DNA of 64,000 nucleotides, taken from assembly GCF_002875945.1 (NCBI RefSeq), contig NZ_MCZK01000006.1:1-64000 (forward strand). Direction: 5' to 3'. Positions 1 to 13,281 of this stretch are shown here, piece by piece (within the stretch, counting starts at the first letter, position 1; each line of letters starts with the position of its first letter). This DNA comes from Vibrio lentus (GTDB lineage: Bacteria; Pseudomonadota; Gammaproteobacteria; Enterobacterales; Vibrionaceae). The translations under genes were made by a program, and so were the position numbers. A model generated the notes under the pieces. It ran no database searches. It had not been told where the DNA came from and saw nothing but the letters and a program-made list of their open reading frames with translations.

Positions 1-1560
1 AATTACGCAACAAAGCCCATAGCAATGACCATCACAAATGACACAACCTTTGATGTGATCATTTGCGATTATAACTTTGGTAACACCATTAACGGCAAAC
101 AGCTATTTGAAGAGTTAAAACAGTCGAAAAGATTAAAGGATGACGGGATATTTATACTTGTCACAGGCGAAAACTCGGCTTTGTCGATCCGCCCTATCTT
201 AGAGCTTCGACCTGATAACTACCTATTAAAACCGTTCAATCGTGAAACATTGAAGCAACGTATTACAAGCTCACTGAAAAAGAAGCTCGTTCTCCAAAAT
301 GTCTATAAGGCCGAAAGAGAAAACAACTACCAAGCGGGTTTGGAATACTGTGAAGAATTGGTCGCATTTCATCCCGAATATTTCGCGACGATTCAGCAGT
401 TTCGCGGAAGCTTTCTGTCAAAACTTAAGCTCTACGACGAAGCCAAGAGCGTTTATGAGAAAGCACTTGATGAAGGCAGCTTCGATTGGGCACAAGCCGG
501 GCTCGCGAACAGCCTTGCTAATCTAGGTCAGCTTAACGAAGCACAACATATGATCGAAAGCTTGATTGATTCTGCGCCCACCAGCACCTTGTATCGAGAT
601 CAAGCAGCTCAGGTCAACCTGATCAGCAACAAGGTTCCTGCGGCGATTGCACACTTTAAGTTGGCGAGTGAACTCACCCCTGGTAACTCGGAAAGAGAGC
701 TAGCGATCGCGAATCTATGCTTATCAGTGAATGATTCAAAAACAGCGCTACTTCACTATCAAAACTATGTGCAGATCAATCGAGATACCTTTCGTGACAA
801 CCTGTATATGAAGCTCAATCATATTCGATTTTTGCTTTATTGCACGTCTGATGGCATTGATAAACAAGCGAATTTGGATCAAGTCAATTACCTGATCTCG
901 AAGATCCCGACCGAGGCTCGACCAGGGCTGCAAACTGACTTAGCACTTATCGCTGCTCACATCGCGATGGAGTCCAAACAGTACCAAAAAGCGGTAACGA
1001 TATTAACGGCACTGCACGACAAAAATGACTTCGACGCATTCCCAGTGATCTATCACCATGCATGGTTGTTGGACAGAATGAGCTGTGAGAACGAATTTAA
1101 AGTTGCAGAGAATCGCTGTGGTCTGTTGATTATCAAAACAGCAAACGAGACTGTTGTTTCCAGTCAAATAACGATGCGTGCTGAGATGAAGAATCGTAAC
1201 TCAGAAAAGATGGAATGGCTTAAAGATAAGAACATCAGTATTAAGCAGGGGCAATCAGATTATAAATTAGTGCTCGTGGCTTACTTAGATATTCACAGAC
1301 GTTGCCCGATGATCAAGAACGTATGTATGAACATCGTGAAACTGCTTTCTGTGATTTGGCCAGATTCAATGGGTGCTAAACAAGTGATTACTATCATCAA
1401 GCAATGTGATGAAGTGATCACCCAGCTTTATACGATGGATGAGCTGACAAAAAACAACTATCAAAGCTATTACCGAAAAGCGCTATTAGCCTGTAAACAA
1501 GCCGATCTAGCATGTAAGCAAGCCGATGAAGTTAATAACGCTAGTTTTGCTTATATGTAA
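1..1560 (+). CDS. Response regulator with TPR repeats (5' end missing)
   Basis: The reading frame is open to the first base of the window, so the true start lies upstream and the ATG at 25 is probably internal. The visible N-terminus is a CheY-like receiver: a hydrophobic strand ending in an acidic phospho-acceptor (VIICDYN), a strand ending in a Thr-Gly (FILVTGE), and the conserved Lys-Pro loop (YLLKPFN). The rest, roughly residues 95-350, is helical and TPR-like, with several Ala-rich repeat pairs. No DNA-binding or enzymatic output domain is visible, so signalling is probably by protein-protein contact. The N-terminal acidic pair is outside the window. The C-terminus carries a 21-bp tandem duplication. 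The partner kinase cannot be seen. Confidence 0.85.
   Translation, partial: NYATKPIAMTITNDTTFDVIICDYNFGNTINGKQLFEELKQSKRLKDDGIFILVTGENSALSIRPILELRPDNYLLKPFNRETLKQRITSSLKKKLVLQNVYKAERENNYQAGLEYCEELVAFHPEYFATIQQFRGSFLSKLKLYDEAKSVYEKALDEGSFDWAQAGLANSLANLGQLNEAQHMIESLIDSAPTSTLYRDQAAQVNLISNKVPAAIAHFKLASELTPGNSERELAIANLCLSVNDSKTALLHYQNYVQINRDTFRDNLYMKLNHIRFLLYCTSDGIDKQANLDQVNYLISKIPTEARPGLQTDLALIAAHIAMESKQYQKAVTILTALHDKNDFDAFPVIYHHAWLLDRMSCENEFKVAENRCGLLIIKTANETVVSSQITMRAEMKNRNSEKMEWLKDKNISIKQGQSDYKLVLVAYLDIHRRCPMIKNVCMNIVKLLSVIWPDSMGAKQVITIIKQCDEVITQLYTMDELTKNNYQSYYRKALLACKQADLACKQADEVNNASFAYM
1486..1527 (+). repeat. 21-bp in-frame tandem duplication
   Basis: Two adjacent 21-bp units (1486-1506 and 1507-1527) differ at three positions and encode LACKQAD twice near the C-terminus of the response-regulator/TPR protein. 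It looks like a recent in-frame duplication. Confidence 0.7.
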
Positions 1561-1589
1561 CTTCTGTTTATACAACGGCCACATACAAA

Positions 1590-1618
1590 AAAGGCTTTGC
1601 CATTACAGCAAAGCCTTT
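1590..1618. terminator. Bidirectional terminator between TPR regulator and serS
   Basis: Perfect 11-bp stem (1590-1600 with 1608-1618, AAAGGCTTTGC arms) with A/T tracts on both sides, between convergent genes. Confidence 0.85.
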
Positions 1619-1670
1619 AAAATATTTTGGCAAATCAGATTAATCTAAATTTGATTAACCTAAATTGGCA

Positions 1671-2993
<1,323 letters not shown>

Positions 2994-3120
2994 TTAGTTA
3001 TTTGAATATTCAGTAGTTTGCTACTGAATCACTGCTAAACCCCTAAAACTGGTGCTATTTCGACCAATTTTTAACGATTTAATATAAATTTTATGACTAG
3101 GTAACGATATCCAAAAAAGA

Positions 3121-4476
3121 CTACTTTTCATAGCGTTTTTGTGGGCTTTTTGCGTCCAAATCCGCCAGATAATCTAGCTTCTCGCCAATTTTGGTCTCTA
3201 AGCCTCGTTTTGTTGGGAAATAGTATTGTGTTTCGCCCATTTCAGACGGCAAATACTTTTCTCCAGCGGCGTAGGCACCTGGTTCGTCATGAGCATAACG
3301 GTATTCTTGCCCGTAGCCCATGTCCTTCATCAAAGTTGTGGGTGCATTTCGCAAATGATGCGGCACTTCATATTCAGGAAGATTGTGTGCATCAGTTAAG
3401 GCTTGCTTCCATGCGGTGTAAACGGCATTGCTCTTAGGTGCACACGCTAAATAGACAACAGCTTGAGCAATCGCACGCTCCCCTTCAGCTGGGCCAATAC
3501 GCGTGAAGCAATCCCAAGCTGACATCGCGACCTGCATTGCGCGTGGGTCAGCATTGCCAATATCTTCAGAAGCAATCGCCAGCAAACGTCTCACGATATA
3601 CAAAGGGTCACAACCCGCCGCAATCATTCGTGCCGACCAATACAACGCGGCATCGGGATTAGAGCCACGAATCGACTTGTGAACTGCGGAGATTAGGTCG
3701 TACCAAATATCCCCCTTGTTGTCGAAACGAGCAACCTTCTCGCCAGCCACTTCAGCTAACAACTGCAACGTTATCGCTTTCTCGCCCTTATCGTTGTCTT
3801 CTGCCATGTCATACAGCAGCTCAAGATAGTTGAGGGACATGCGTGCGTCACCGTTGACCAGTTCAGCGAGGCGATCTAAGACGTTATCAGCAAAATCAGC
3901 AGTCACATCCCCCAACCCACGCTGTTTGTCTTCGATCGCTTGGCGAATGACGAGGGCGATATCATCGGTATTAAGAGAAGTCAGTTTGTAGACACGCGCA
4001 CGCGACAACAAAGCGTTGTTCAATTCAAAAGAAGGGTTTTCTGTCGTCGCACCGATAAACGTAACCGTGCCATCTTCGATATGAGGTAAGAACGCATCTT
4101 GCTGGCTTTTGTTAAAGCGATGGACTTCGTCCACAAATAGAATCGTTCTACGACCTGCTTGCTTGTTCTCACGCGCTTTTTCAATGGCGATACGAATGTC
4201 TTTTACACCCGAGGTCACCGCTGATACACGCTCAACTTCTGCATTGGCGTAATTTGCTGCCACTTCTGCCAGCGTGGTTTTACCGGTGCCCGGAGGCCCC
4301 CATAAAATCATGGAGTGGATATGGCCCGCTTCCAGCGCTCTGCGAAGGGGTTTACCTGGACCTAATATATGCTGCTGACCGATGTACTGTTCAACAGTTT
4401 CAGGTCTCATACGAGCAGCAAGGGGACGAAAATCTTCGTCCCCTGCAAAATCTAAGCTGTAATTACTCAATTGCAA
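3121..4476 (-). CDS. rarA: Replication-associated recombination protein A (AAA+ ATPase)
   Basis: RarA/MgsA is an AAA+ ATPase of the clamp-loader class, related to eukaryotic WRNIP1, that acts at stalled or gapped replication forks. The 451 residues show Walker A (GPPGTGKT, 60-67), Walker B with DEVHRF (116-121), the sensor 1 strand [10 protein letters not shown], an arginine-finger region (LLSRARVY), and the C-terminal MgsA tetramerisation domain, including the [11 protein letters not shown] and [12 protein letters not shown] segments. It lies between lolA and serS, a conserved gammaproteobacterial order (ftsK-lolA-rarA-serS). The gap from lolA is 64 bp with no terminator, so co-transcription with lolA is plausible. 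Confidence 0.97.
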   Translation of the reverse strand: MQLSNYSLDFAGDEDFRPLAARMRPETVEQYIGQQHILGPGKPLRRALEAGHIHSMILWGPPGTGKTTLAEVAANYANAEVERVSAVTSGVKDIRIAIEKARENKQAGRRTILFVDEVHRFNKSQQDAFLPHIEDGTVTFIGATTENPSFELNNALLSRARVYKLTSLNTDDIALVIRQAIEDKQRGLGDVTADFADNVLDRLAELVNGDARMSLNYLELLYDMAEDNDKGEKAITLQLLAEVAGEKVARFDNKGDIWYDLISAVHKSIRGSNPDAALYWSARMIAAGCDPLYIVRRLLAIASEDIGNADPRAMQVAMSAWDCFTRIGPAEGERAIAQAVVYLACAPKSNAVYTAWKQALTDAHNLPEYEVPHHLRNAPTTLMKDMGYGQEYRYAHDEPGAYAAGEKYLPSEMGETQYYFPTKRGLETKIGEKLDYLADLDAKSPQKRYEK

Positions 4477-4540
4477 TCTCTTGATTCGTTGATGGCATCA
4501 ATGCCTATCGACTTACTACCAAACGATCTGCCAGTTTGGA

Positions 4541-5140
4541 TCAGTTTCTTTGGTCGTCGACCTCGACACCTTCCGGCGCCACAAAAGTAAAGCGGTCTGC
4601 AGCAGGTTTACCTAAATCAACATTGTTAAAGGTAAACTCACCTTTTTGGCCGTCTTGTTCAATCACATTAAAGCCTTGAACAATGCCTTTCTCGGTGATG
4701 TTAATCTGGAAATCGCCCTGATTAGAATCTACAGCCGTTGGCGTTAGCGTAAATTGGTTACCCGTTTGCGCGACATTGTAGTTGTCCCAATCACTTTCTT
4801 GGTTACGAGTCAGCAACACAAAAGGTGTTTGCGATGTGGCTTGTTCTTGCCAGTAAATACTCACTTGCTCAATGAACGGGCTGTAGTACCACAAGCTTTG
4901 ACCATCAGATACCAATAGGTTTTCATCAGGGAAAGTGGTTTCCCAGCGGAATAAGCTTGGGCGCGCAATCTCTACCGTACCCTCGCCTTCCATCACAACA
5001 TCACCGTCAGGGCTGGTTACGACTTGTTTAAAGTCAGCGCTGAAGCCTGCATTCAGTGACAAGCGGCTACTCAACTCTTCTTTCGGAGAAGCGAATACGG
5101 AGAAGCTCATAAATAAAAGTGCGAATACTTTTTTCATCAA
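4541..5140 (-). CDS. lolA: Outer-membrane lipoprotein carrier LolA
   Basis: LolA is the periplasmic chaperone that takes mature lipoproteins from the LolCDE transporter and hands them to LolB at the outer membrane. The 199-residue product has a cleavable signal peptide (basic start, hydrophobic core, processing near VFAS). The mature part has the LolA beta-barrel pattern: [23 protein letters not shown], the QSLWYYSPF strand, and a C-terminal [13 protein letters not shown] segment. LolCDE is encoded at 27-30 kb of this window. The gene sits 3' of ftsK, separated by a MITE-like element, which probably places a promoter in or near that element. Confidence 0.97.
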   Translation of the reverse strand: MMKKVFALLFMSFSVFASPKEELSSRLSLNAGFSADFKQVVTSPDGDVVMEGEGTVEIARPSLFRWETTFPDENLLVSDGQSLWYYSPFIEQVSIYWQEQATSQTPFVLLTRNQESDWDNYNVAQTGNQFTLTPTAVDSNQGDFQINITEKGIVQGFNVIEQDGQKGEFTFNNVDLGKPAADRFTFVAPEGVEVDDQRN

Positions 5141-5158
5141 TAGTCCTGTTAAATCATA

Positions 5159-5320
5159 ATACCAATCACAGTAAGCAAGTGATCAGAAATAGCGCCGGGA
5201 AAAGGCTTGAGAACAAGGCATAATTTTTTGATAAGTAGTTATTCTACAATCAAAAATTATAACGCAGTTATCGAGCGTTTTAACCAGCTAGGGTGACCAG
5301 TTATTTACTACGATTGGTAT
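5159..5320. repeat. 162-bp MITE-like inverted-repeat element
   Basis: Terminal inverted repeats at 5159-5174 and 5305-5320 match at 14 of 16 bases; the outer part is ATACCAATC / GATTGGTAT, so the element is bounded by TA. Inside, 5221-5232 pairs with 5249-5260 around a GTAG/CTAC mini-stem, so a single strand can fold extensively. There is no ORF. This resembles small non-autonomous repeats common in Vibrio intergenic DNA (from memory, not searched). It separates ftsK from lolA. Confidence 0.6.
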
Positions 5321-5375
5321 AAGTCGGTCATGTTTTGGTTTTGACCGACTGAATAGTTATGAGTTCCTATTGGAA

Positions 5376-8300
5376 CTAATCTTTTGGTGGCGCTGGCGCC
5401 AAGACTTCTCGGTTACCGTTATGTCCTGGAGCACTGACAATACCTTGAGCCTCTAATTGCTCGACAATTCGTGCGGCACGGTTGTAGCCGATTTTGAATC
5501 GACGTTGTACACCAGAAACTGAACCTCGGCGTGAATGAACCACGTGTTCGACAACTTGATCAAACAGAGGATCGACTTCTTCATCACCTTCCATCTTCTC
5601 ACCCGGCAATAGTGTTTCTGGGGTTTGGTCGCCGTTAGTAATCTCTTCAATATAGTTTGGCTTACCACGAGCTTTCCAGTTGTTCACGACCGCGTGCACA
5701 TCATCATCAGATGCAAATGCGCCGTGTACACGAGTTGTGTGGCTTGAACCCGGTGGTAAGTACAACATATCACCCATACCAAGCAATGACTCTGCACCAC
5801 CTTGGTCAAGAATGGTTCGAGAGTCTGTTTTGGTCGACACGGTAAAGGCAACACGTGTCGGGATGTTTGCTTTGATCAGACCCGTAATAACATCCACCGA
5901 AGGACGTTGAGTGGCTAAGATCAAGTGGACGCCAGCCGCACGCGCTTTCTGCGCCAAACGAGCAATCAGTTCTTCAACTTTCTTACCCACTACCATGATT
6001 AAATCGGCAAATTCATCGACGACAACCACGATGTAAGGCAGTTTTTCCAACAATGGTGCTTCAGGGTCCATGCTGTCGCCCGGCTTCCACAGTGGGTCAT
6101 GAATTGGGTGCCCAGCTTCCGCGGCCATCTTCAATTTGTCGTTGTAGCCTTTGATGTTACGAACACCGAGCGCCGACATCAGCTTGTAACGGCGTTCCAT
6201 TTCACCAACACACCAGCGAAGGGCGTTAGACGCATCTTTCATGTCGGTAACGACTTCAGACAACAGGTGTGGAATACCTTCATAAATAGACAATTCCAAC
6301 ATTTTCGGGTCAATCATGATGAAACGAACGTCTTCAGGTGATGCCTTGTAAAGCATACTCAAGATCATCACGTTCACACCTACCGACTTACCAGAACCGG
6401 TGGTACCCGCGACAAGAACGTGTGGCATTTTCGATAGGTCAGCAATAACTGCTTCGCCTGCGATGTCTTGTCCTAGAACAACCGTCGTTGGTGATTTAGC
6501 CTCTTGGAACTGAGGGCTAGCAACGACATCAGAGAAAAACACCGTTTGACGGCTCATGTTCGGCAGTTCTAAGCCAACATAAGGTTTGCCCGGTATTACC
6601 TCGACGACACGCACTGCCAATGCAGAAAGTGAGCGTGCTAAGTCCATTGAAAGACCAGAGATACGACTTACTTTCACACCCGGAGCAAGGTCTAACTCGA
6701 ATCGAGTGATAACTGGACCAGGGAAAATATCAACCACATCTGCTTTGATTTTGTAATCGGCTAATTTAGATTCAACCAAACGAGCGATTGCTTCGAGCGC
6801 ATCACGATCAATGAAGGTTTCACGCTTTTCAGGGTGGAACAACAATTCAAGCGTTGGCAATGGTTCTGCTGGTTTAGGCAAGTTAACATCTTGCTGAACG
6901 AGGAACGGGTTTTGCGCTGCAGCCATGTTTGCTTGTGCTTCAGAGACAATGTTTTGGAATGCAGCTACGTCTTGGTCTGGATGTACAGGTTCTTCTTCTG
7001 TTACCTCTTCCCAAGGAAGATCAACAACTGGCTCTTGGTTTTGCTCAGTCGTTTGCGTCAGCTCTTGTTCGTAAGATGACGGAGCAAGTGGCTCTTCGTC
7101 ATTATCAACAGGCTCAGCATCTAGCTCTGAATTAGGTTCAAAACTTTGCTCTTCCGTTGTATCGAAAGACGATGAGAATTCTTGTGGTGCTTCTTCTATT
7201 TCACCCATTGGCGAAGCGTATAGAGATTCTGGTTGAACATCTTCCGCATCGAACTCGTTATTTACTTCTGGTGAGCTATCCATGACTGGCTCAGCAGTTT
7301 CAACTACCGTTTCAGTAGGATTAACTGCGGTTTGCTCATTCTGCATGTATTGCTGATACGCGATCTGAGATTCATGCGCGTCAACCTGCTCCTGCTCAGC
7401 AAGATCATCTTCATACATAGCGGCATTTTCTAACTGCTCAATAGTCGCGTTCAATTGTTTAGAACGTTCTACACCTTCTTCTAAGGGCTCTTCTGGTGCT
7501 TGGTAAACGGGTGCAGCAGGAATAGGTTCTTGCTCTACGTGTTGAGGCTGAATCTGAGGCTGTTCTTGGACGGGCGCTTCTTGCTTAGCCGGCGCATCAA
7601 CTGGCATATGAATATTGTAATGACGCTTCGGCGATACAGTATTGTCTAATGCATTCGCAGCATCTGAAGAGTCATTGGTCGCAGAGAAGCTCAGTGCAGG
7701 ATCAAGCTGATCTTGCTCTGTTGATTCTTTATTGTCTTCTATAGCAGGGACATCGCGGTAAGTTGGCTCTTGATGCTGCTGATGACGTTCTTCGATTAAA
7801 TCTCGGTCTGCCGACTCTCTTAATTGTGGCTCAAGCAACTCTTGGTCTTCACCACGCGCTTTATTAACAGCAGAGGTAAACAGCTTAATCGCACATTCGC
7901 CCAACCATTCAACGATGCTTAGCCAAGAAATACCCGTTAATAGAGTAAAGCCAGCACCCCATAAGAAAAGAAGAACCAATGTACTGCCAAGAACGTTAAG
8001 CGTTGGCAATGCAAGACTTGTTAATACGTCACCAACCACGCCGCCTGATGAAAAGTACCAGATATCATCAAAGTTAATATCAGCTAGACCACAGCTGGTA
8101 AGAATAAGAACGGTTAAGCCAAGTAAGCGAGTACCCCACAACATGAAGTCGATTTGTTCGTCTTCATTACGTTTGCGGAACAACACCCATGCAGCCACAG
8201 TCACTAATATAGGTAGCGGGTAAGCCAGTGAACCAAACACAAAGAAAAGCGTATCCGCCAACCATGCACCTAGGTAGCCACCCGCATTCTGAATGTCACC

Positions 8301-8495
8301 ACCCCACGCCGTTTGCGACCATGATGGGTCTGCAGGACTAAAAGTTAATAACGCAACGGCAAGTAGAATAGAGAAGAGAACACCCAAAATCAGGCTGCAC
8401 TCTTTGAGACGTTGAGAACCATTCAAACGAGGAGACTGAGGCTCTTCACTCGTTTTAATGATTGTTTCTACTTTATTACTGCTCTGCTTGAACAT
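5376..8495 (-). CDS. ftsK: DNA translocase FtsK
   Basis: FtsK is the septal DNA pump that clears chromosome termini and activates XerCD recombination at dif. Residues about 30-195 contain four membrane segments that anchor it at the divisome. Residues about 220-560 are a low-complexity linker rich in Glu, Gln and Pro. The motor follows, with Walker A GTTGSGKS near 695, Walker [10 protein letters not shown] near 823 and the [12 protein letters not shown] strand. The C-terminal gamma winged-helix domain (about 965-1030, [22 protein letters not shown]) reads KOPS motifs. At 1039 residues it is shorter than E. coli FtsK (1329), entirely through a shorter linker. It lies upstream of lolA and downstream of lrp, in the usual gammaproteobacterial order. 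Confidence 0.98.
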   Translation of the reverse strand: MFKQSSNKVETIIKTSEEPQSPRLNGSQRLKECSLILGVLFSILLAVALLTFSPADPSWSQTAWGGDIQNAGGYLGAWLADTLFFVFGSLAYPLPILVTVAAWVLFRKRNEDEQIDFMLWGTRLLGLTVLILTSCGLADINFDDIWYFSSGGVVGDVLTSLALPTLNVLGSTLVLLFLWGAGFTLLTGISWLSIVEWLGECAIKLFTSAVNKARGEDQELLEPQLRESADRDLIEERHQQHQEPTYRDVPAIEDNKESTEQDQLDPALSFSATNDSSDAANALDNTVSPKRHYNIHMPVDAPAKQEAPVQEQPQIQPQHVEQEPIPAAPVYQAPEEPLEEGVERSKQLNATIEQLENAAMYEDDLAEQEQVDAHESQIAYQQYMQNEQTAVNPTETVVETAEPVMDSSPEVNNEFDAEDVQPESLYASPMGEIEEAPQEFSSSFDTTEEQSFEPNSELDAEPVDNDEEPLAPSSYEQELTQTTEQNQEPVVDLPWEEVTEEEPVHPDQDVAAFQNIVSEAQANMAAAQNPFLVQQDVNLPKPAEPLPTLELLFHPEKRETFIDRDALEAIARLVESKLADYKIKADVVDIFPGPVITRFELDLAPGVKVSRISGLSMDLARSLSALAVRVVEVIPGKPYVGLELPNMSRQTVFFSDVVASPQFQEAKSPTTVVLGQDIAGEAVIADLSKMPHVLVAGTTGSGKSVGVNVMILSMLYKASPEDVRFIMIDPKMLELSIYEGIPHLLSEVVTDMKDASNALRWCVGEMERRYKLMSALGVRNIKGYNDKLKMAAEAGHPIHDPLWKPGDSMDPEAPLLEKLPYIVVVVDEFADLIMVVGKKVEELIARLAQKARAAGVHLILATQRPSVDVITGLIKANIPTRVAFTVSTKTDSRTILDQGGAESLLGMGDMLYLPPGSSHTTRVHGAFASDDDVHAVVNNWKARGKPNYIEEITNGDQTPETLLPGEKMEGDEEVDPLFDQVVEHVVHSRRGSVSGVQRRFKIGYNRAARIVEQLEAQGIVSAPGHNGNREVLAPAPPKD

Positions 8496-8658
8496 AAACC
8501 AACTTAATAATTAAACGGGATAAAAACATAGCGAACGGCACGAGCCATTCGTTTTCATGAAACTACTGTTGATTTAACCATATCAAACAGAAAAACCCAA
8601 TTCCAGAAAGCAAGAAAGCGGAACAAATGTCCGCTTTCTTTCATTTCACCAATTATGA

Positions 8659-9153
8659 TTAACGAGTTTTAATCACAAGTTGATTAGTTTGTTTCACTTC
8701 TTCCATTACAACGTAAGTACGAGTGTCGTTTACGCCTGGTAGACGCAGTAACGTATCACCCAGCAACTTACGGTAAGCACCCATGTCCGATACACGTGTT
8801 TTAAGAAGATAGTCAAAATCACCCGACACTAAATGACACTCTTGGATGTCATCCAGTTTCTGCACAGCGGTGTTGAATTGTTCGAACACATCTGGCGCAC
8901 CACGGTTCAAAGTAATTTCAACAAACACTAAAAGTGAAGCATCTAGGTACTGTGGGTTCAGCAATGCTGTGTACCCAGTAATGTAACCTTGACGTTCTAA
9001 ACGACGAACACGCTCAAGACATGGAGTGGGAGAAAGTCCTACTCGTTTTGAGAGTTCAACGTTTGAGATACGACCGTCTTTTTGCAACTCATTAAGAATG
9101 TTGCGGTCAATACGATCTAGTTCCTTGGACGGCTTCTTATAATTGTCTGCCAT
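8659..9153 (-). CDS. lrp: Leucine-responsive regulatory protein
   Basis: Lrp is a global feast/famine transcription factor controlling amino-acid metabolism. The 164 residues match the family. An N-terminal HTH domain at about 12-60 (DRNILNELQKDGRISNVELS, then the recognition helix region SPTPCLERVRRLE) is followed by the RAM ligand-binding domain (VFVEITLN, CHLVSGDFDYLL, GVNDTRTYVVM). It is transcribed divergently from ald with a 156-bp AT-rich gap, a typical arrangement in which an Lrp/AsnC protein controls an amino-acid dehydrogenase. The near identity to E. coli Lrp in the HTH supports true Lrp rather than a specific AsnC paralogue. Confidence 0.96.
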   Translation of the reverse strand: MADNYKKPSKELDRIDRNILNELQKDGRISNVELSKRVGLSPTPCLERVRRLERQGYITGYTALLNPQYLDASLLVFVEITLNRGAPDVFEQFNTAVQKLDDIQECHLVSGDFDYLLKTRVSDMGAYRKLLGDTLLRLPGVNDTRTYVVMEEVKQTNQLVIKTR

Positions 9154-9309
9154 TTTTTATTCCACCTTATTACTTCCTTGCAAAAAAATATACTACAACT
9201 TTTTAATATTCGGTATCAAATTCTATCTGAACCTATCTATACTAGATATTAATTCGAAAGAATTACCCTACACATAGATAAAACAACCATAATATAATAA
9301 GGAGTCAGG
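9154..9309. promoter_or_regulatory. Divergent lrp/ald promoter region
   Basis: This very AT-rich 156-bp gap between divergent lrp and ald includes ATACTAGATATTAATTCGAAAGAATTA-like dyad tracts. A Shine-Dalgarno sequence AAGGAGTC precedes ald. Lrp binding here is inferred from gene arrangement; no unambiguous Lrp consensus was assigned. Confidence 0.5.
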
Positions 9310-10434
9310 ATGATCATTGGCGTACCTAAGGAAATCAAGAACCACGAATACCGCGTTGGTATGACCCCAGCTAGCGTGAGAGAACTAATCTCACATAGTC
9401 ACCAAGTTTTTGTTGAAACCAATGCCGGTACTGGTATCGGTTTTTCAGACGATGATTACATCGCTGTAGGCGCATCCATTCTTCCTACTGCTGCTGACGT
9501 TTTCGCGAAAGCAGAGATGATTGTAAAGGTTAAAGAACCTCAAGCTGTCGAGCGAGCTATGCTTCGTGAAGGGCAAATATTATTTACCTATTTACACCTT
9601 GCACCAGATTTTCCACAAACGGAAGAGCTAATCAAGAGCAAAGCTGTCTGCGTAGCCTATGAGACTGTAACAGATAATATGGGTCGCTTGCCACTATTAG
9701 CACCAATGTCTGAAGTCGCTGGTCGCATGTCTATTCAAGCAGGTGCACAAACACTAGAAAAATCTAACGGTGGTTGTGGTCTTCTTCTTGGCGGCGTTCC
9801 TGGTGTTGAGCCAGCGAAAGTTGTTGTAGTTGGCGGCGGCGTTGTTGGTGCTAACGCAGCACGTATGGCTGTTGGCCTTCGCGCAGACGTAACCATCCTT
9901 GATCGCAACGTAGATACTCTTCGTCGTCTTGATGAAGAATTCCAAGGTCGCGCAAAAGTGGTTTATTCTACTGAAGACGCTATTGAGAAGCATGTTCTAG
10001 AAGCAGACCTAGTGATTGGTGCAGTACTAATCCCAGGCGCAGCCGCTCCTAAACTTGTTACAAAAGATCACATCGCTAAGATGAAGCCAGGTTCAGCTGT
10101 TGTTGATGTTGCAATCGACCAAGGTGGTTGTTTCGAAACTTCACACGCGACAACTCACGCCGATCCAACTTACATCGTTGATGACGTAGTTCACTACTGT
10201 GTTGCTAACATGCCAGGTGCCGTTGCTCGTACTTCTACTTACGCACTAAACAATGCAACACTTCCTTACATTGTTAAGCTAGCGAACAAAGGCTACCGCG
10301 AAGCACTTCTATCTGATGAAGGTTTCCTAGAAGGTCTAAACGTAATCCACGGTAAAGTGACTTGTAAAGAAGTTGCAGAGAGCTTTGACCTAGAATACGT
10401 AGCGCCTGCAGAAGCAATCGCAATGTTTAACTAG
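9310..10434 (+). CDS. ald: Alanine dehydrogenase
   Basis: This enzyme interconverts L-alanine and pyruvate plus ammonia with NAD+, allowing alanine catabolism or ammonium assimilation. The 374 residues match the hexameric family. The start ([20 protein letters not shown]) is the classical AlaDH/PNT N-terminus. The nucleotide-binding glycine-rich loop [19 protein letters not shown] lies near 170-187, and [15 protein letters not shown] and [23 protein letters not shown] follow. The start ATG has a good Shine-Dalgarno sequence (AAGGAG). It is divergent from lrp, which probably regulates it in response to alanine or leucine (inference), and is monocistronic with a strong terminator. Confidence 0.98.
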   Translation: MIIGVPKEIKNHEYRVGMTPASVRELISHSHQVFVETNAGTGIGFSDDDYIAVGASILPTAADVFAKAEMIVKVKEPQAVERAMLREGQILFTYLHLAPDFPQTEELIKSKAVCVAYETVTDNMGRLPLLAPMSEVAGRMSIQAGAQTLEKSNGGCGLLLGGVPGVEPAKVVVVGGGVVGANAARMAVGLRADVTILDRNVDTLRRLDEEFQGRAKVVYSTEDAIEKHVLEADLVIGAVLIPGAAAPKLVTKDHIAKMKPGSAVVDVAIDQGGCFETSHATTHADPTYIVDDVVHYCVANMPGAVARTSTYALNNATLPYIVKLANKGYREALLSDEGFLEGLNVIHGKVTCKEVAESFDLEYVAPAEAIAMFN

Positions 10435-10497
10435 TGATGTAGTGACTAACTGAGCGTAAAATTTTCTCGTTGAAGCGTTCAGTTACAACACACATTA

Positions 10498-10530
10498 AAA
10501 AGCCAGTCCGACATCGTCGAACTGGCTTTT
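10498..10530 (+). terminator. ald terminator
   Basis: 15-bp stem with one mismatch (10498-10512 with 10516-10530, AAAAGCCAGT core), 3-nt loop, T6 tract. It may also serve the convergent methyltransferase gene. Confidence 0.85.
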
Positions 10531-10597
10531 TTGTATCTATACCTATTGTTCAATAGCGGTAGGTAACGAGCTTTCTTATACGCTCGTCAACTTTGAT

Positions 10598-11800
10598 CTA
10601 ACGTTTGTTCTTAACACCATGAATCAGGAGGTTTCGAGGGGTAACACTGCGCTCACAAAACTCTTCTATCGAAGCTTCATAACCTTGTTCTTGCAGATAG
10701 ATAGCACGATCTAAGGCCAACCATATCTCTAATGGCCGTCTAAATACTTGTTGGACTAAACTCAACTTCTCCATTTCCCAGAAGAGCGTCTCGCCTTGAG
10801 CAAAATAGGATTCAAAGTCGATATCCGAACCAAGTGTTATCTCTTTCACTTCAGCTGCCCACTGGCAAAAGGATCTAAAACCCTCAGACAACTCTGATTT
10901 TTTGATGCTCGGTACTGGAATGTATTCATCGATATTAAGTTCGGCTTTGAGCAATTTACTGAAGCCCAAACGATAACTCATCTCTAATTGACGATGCCTC
11001 TTTACTCTTTCACCGCCAGTGACCGTTTCTTGAAGTGGAATTCTTAAATCACTCTTGCTCAATACTAATACAGAGCTTTTCGCGACAGATGACATCGCTT
11101 GATAGGTTTCATCACGAATAAGATGGTAGCAACATGGGGAAATGGTCACTGCTGGAAGCCCATGTGATACAGACTTTTTCACTAACTCGACATGAAGGTC
11201 GCCACAAGCATGGAGAGCGACAGCATGTTGGTTTGAATTAAACACATCACCTGCGCTTTCTGAAAAAGCATCGCCTTGAACAAAGTTCATCTCTAGCTTG
11301 TGATGATCTGCAATCTGTTGGCCGCTATCACATAGTGACTGTTGCCACTCAAAACTGGTGACTTTTTGATTCGATTGTTTAGCCAAGATTCGACCGAGAA
11401 AACCTTTGCCTGAACACCACTCCAGCCACTCTTGTCCTTGGTGATGCTCGAGAGAAGCCTCTCCCATCGCAACAATTTGTTGTAGCTTTCTGCCGGGAAT
11501 ACCATCGGCAGTTCCGCGCGGAAGATCGAGCCCAACAAGCGCAGTATGGTTGAACTGGATATTTTGGTTGGCTTTCTCTAACTGGGGAATGAAACGCGTA
11601 AGCTCAGCTAGCAAGTCTTGCGGTTGTTCTTTGAGAGTCTGAATTCTCTCGATACTCAAACTATCCAACCAATCAACAAGAGGACGATTCACATCAGCCC
11701 ATGGCTGTTGCTGAGTTTGACATAGGTGAAAAGGCTCTGAACGCCAATAGACTTGGTGCTCTAACAAGAATGAGTCGAGAATTGTAAATCGTGAATGCAT
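10598..11800 (-). CDS. SAM-dependent methyltransferase (Methyltransf_32-like)
   Basis: This is a 400-residue class I methyltransferase of unknown substrate. The SAM-binding motif I is EWCSGKGFLG (127-136). It is followed by a conserved HACGDLH (197-203) and by SPCCYHLI (221-228), the hallmarks of the Methyltransf_32 family, which is related to eukaryotic GSTCD-type proteins. The N-terminal 100 residues and C-terminal 150 residues have no clear motif. The family is often annotated only as methyltransferase, and its substrate (RNA or protein) is not known to me. It lies alone on the minus strand between convergent ald and cysB. Confidence 0.75.
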   Translation of the reverse strand: MHSRFTILDSFLLEHQVYWRSEPFHLCQTQQQPWADVNRPLVDWLDSLSIERIQTLKEQPQDLLAELTRFIPQLEKANQNIQFNHTALVGLDLPRGTADGIPGRKLQQIVAMGEASLEHHQGQEWLEWCSGKGFLGRILAKQSNQKVTSFEWQQSLCDSGQQIADHHKLEMNFVQGDAFSESAGDVFNSNQHAVALHACGDLHVELVKKSVSHGLPAVTISPCCYHLIRDETYQAMSSVAKSSVLVLSKSDLRIPLQETVTGGERVKRHRQLEMSYRLGFSKLLKAELNIDEYIPVPSIKKSELSEGFRSFCQWAAEVKEITLGSDIDFESYFAQGETLFWEMEKLSLVQQVFRRPLEIWLALDRAIYLQEQGYEASIEEFCERSVTPRNLLIHGVKNKR

Positions 11801-11929
11801 GCTTCCCCCTATGATGCGTGGATTGTAGGGGGAAGAGACATAAATAGAAAGGAGACATATAGAAAGAAGCTGTATAAAAAGGTGCTATATAAAAGGAGCG
11901 TTATCATCAGGCCAAGCTAAAACGAAAAA

Positions 11930-11954
11930 CGGCCTGTTAATTGATAACAGACCG
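11930..11954 (-). terminator. cysB terminator
   Basis: 10-bp stem (11930-11939 with 11945-11954) with one G:T pair. On the minus strand it is followed by a T5 run, just after the cysB stop codon. Confidence 0.75.
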
Positions 11955-11984
11955 AATAGAAATCTAGGTAAACAAAGTTAGGAC

Positions 11985-13281
<1,297 letters not shown>

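Noticed and set aside
7915-8223. 102-residue plus-strand ORF opposite ftsK
   Set aside because: Antisense shadow of the FtsK membrane region.
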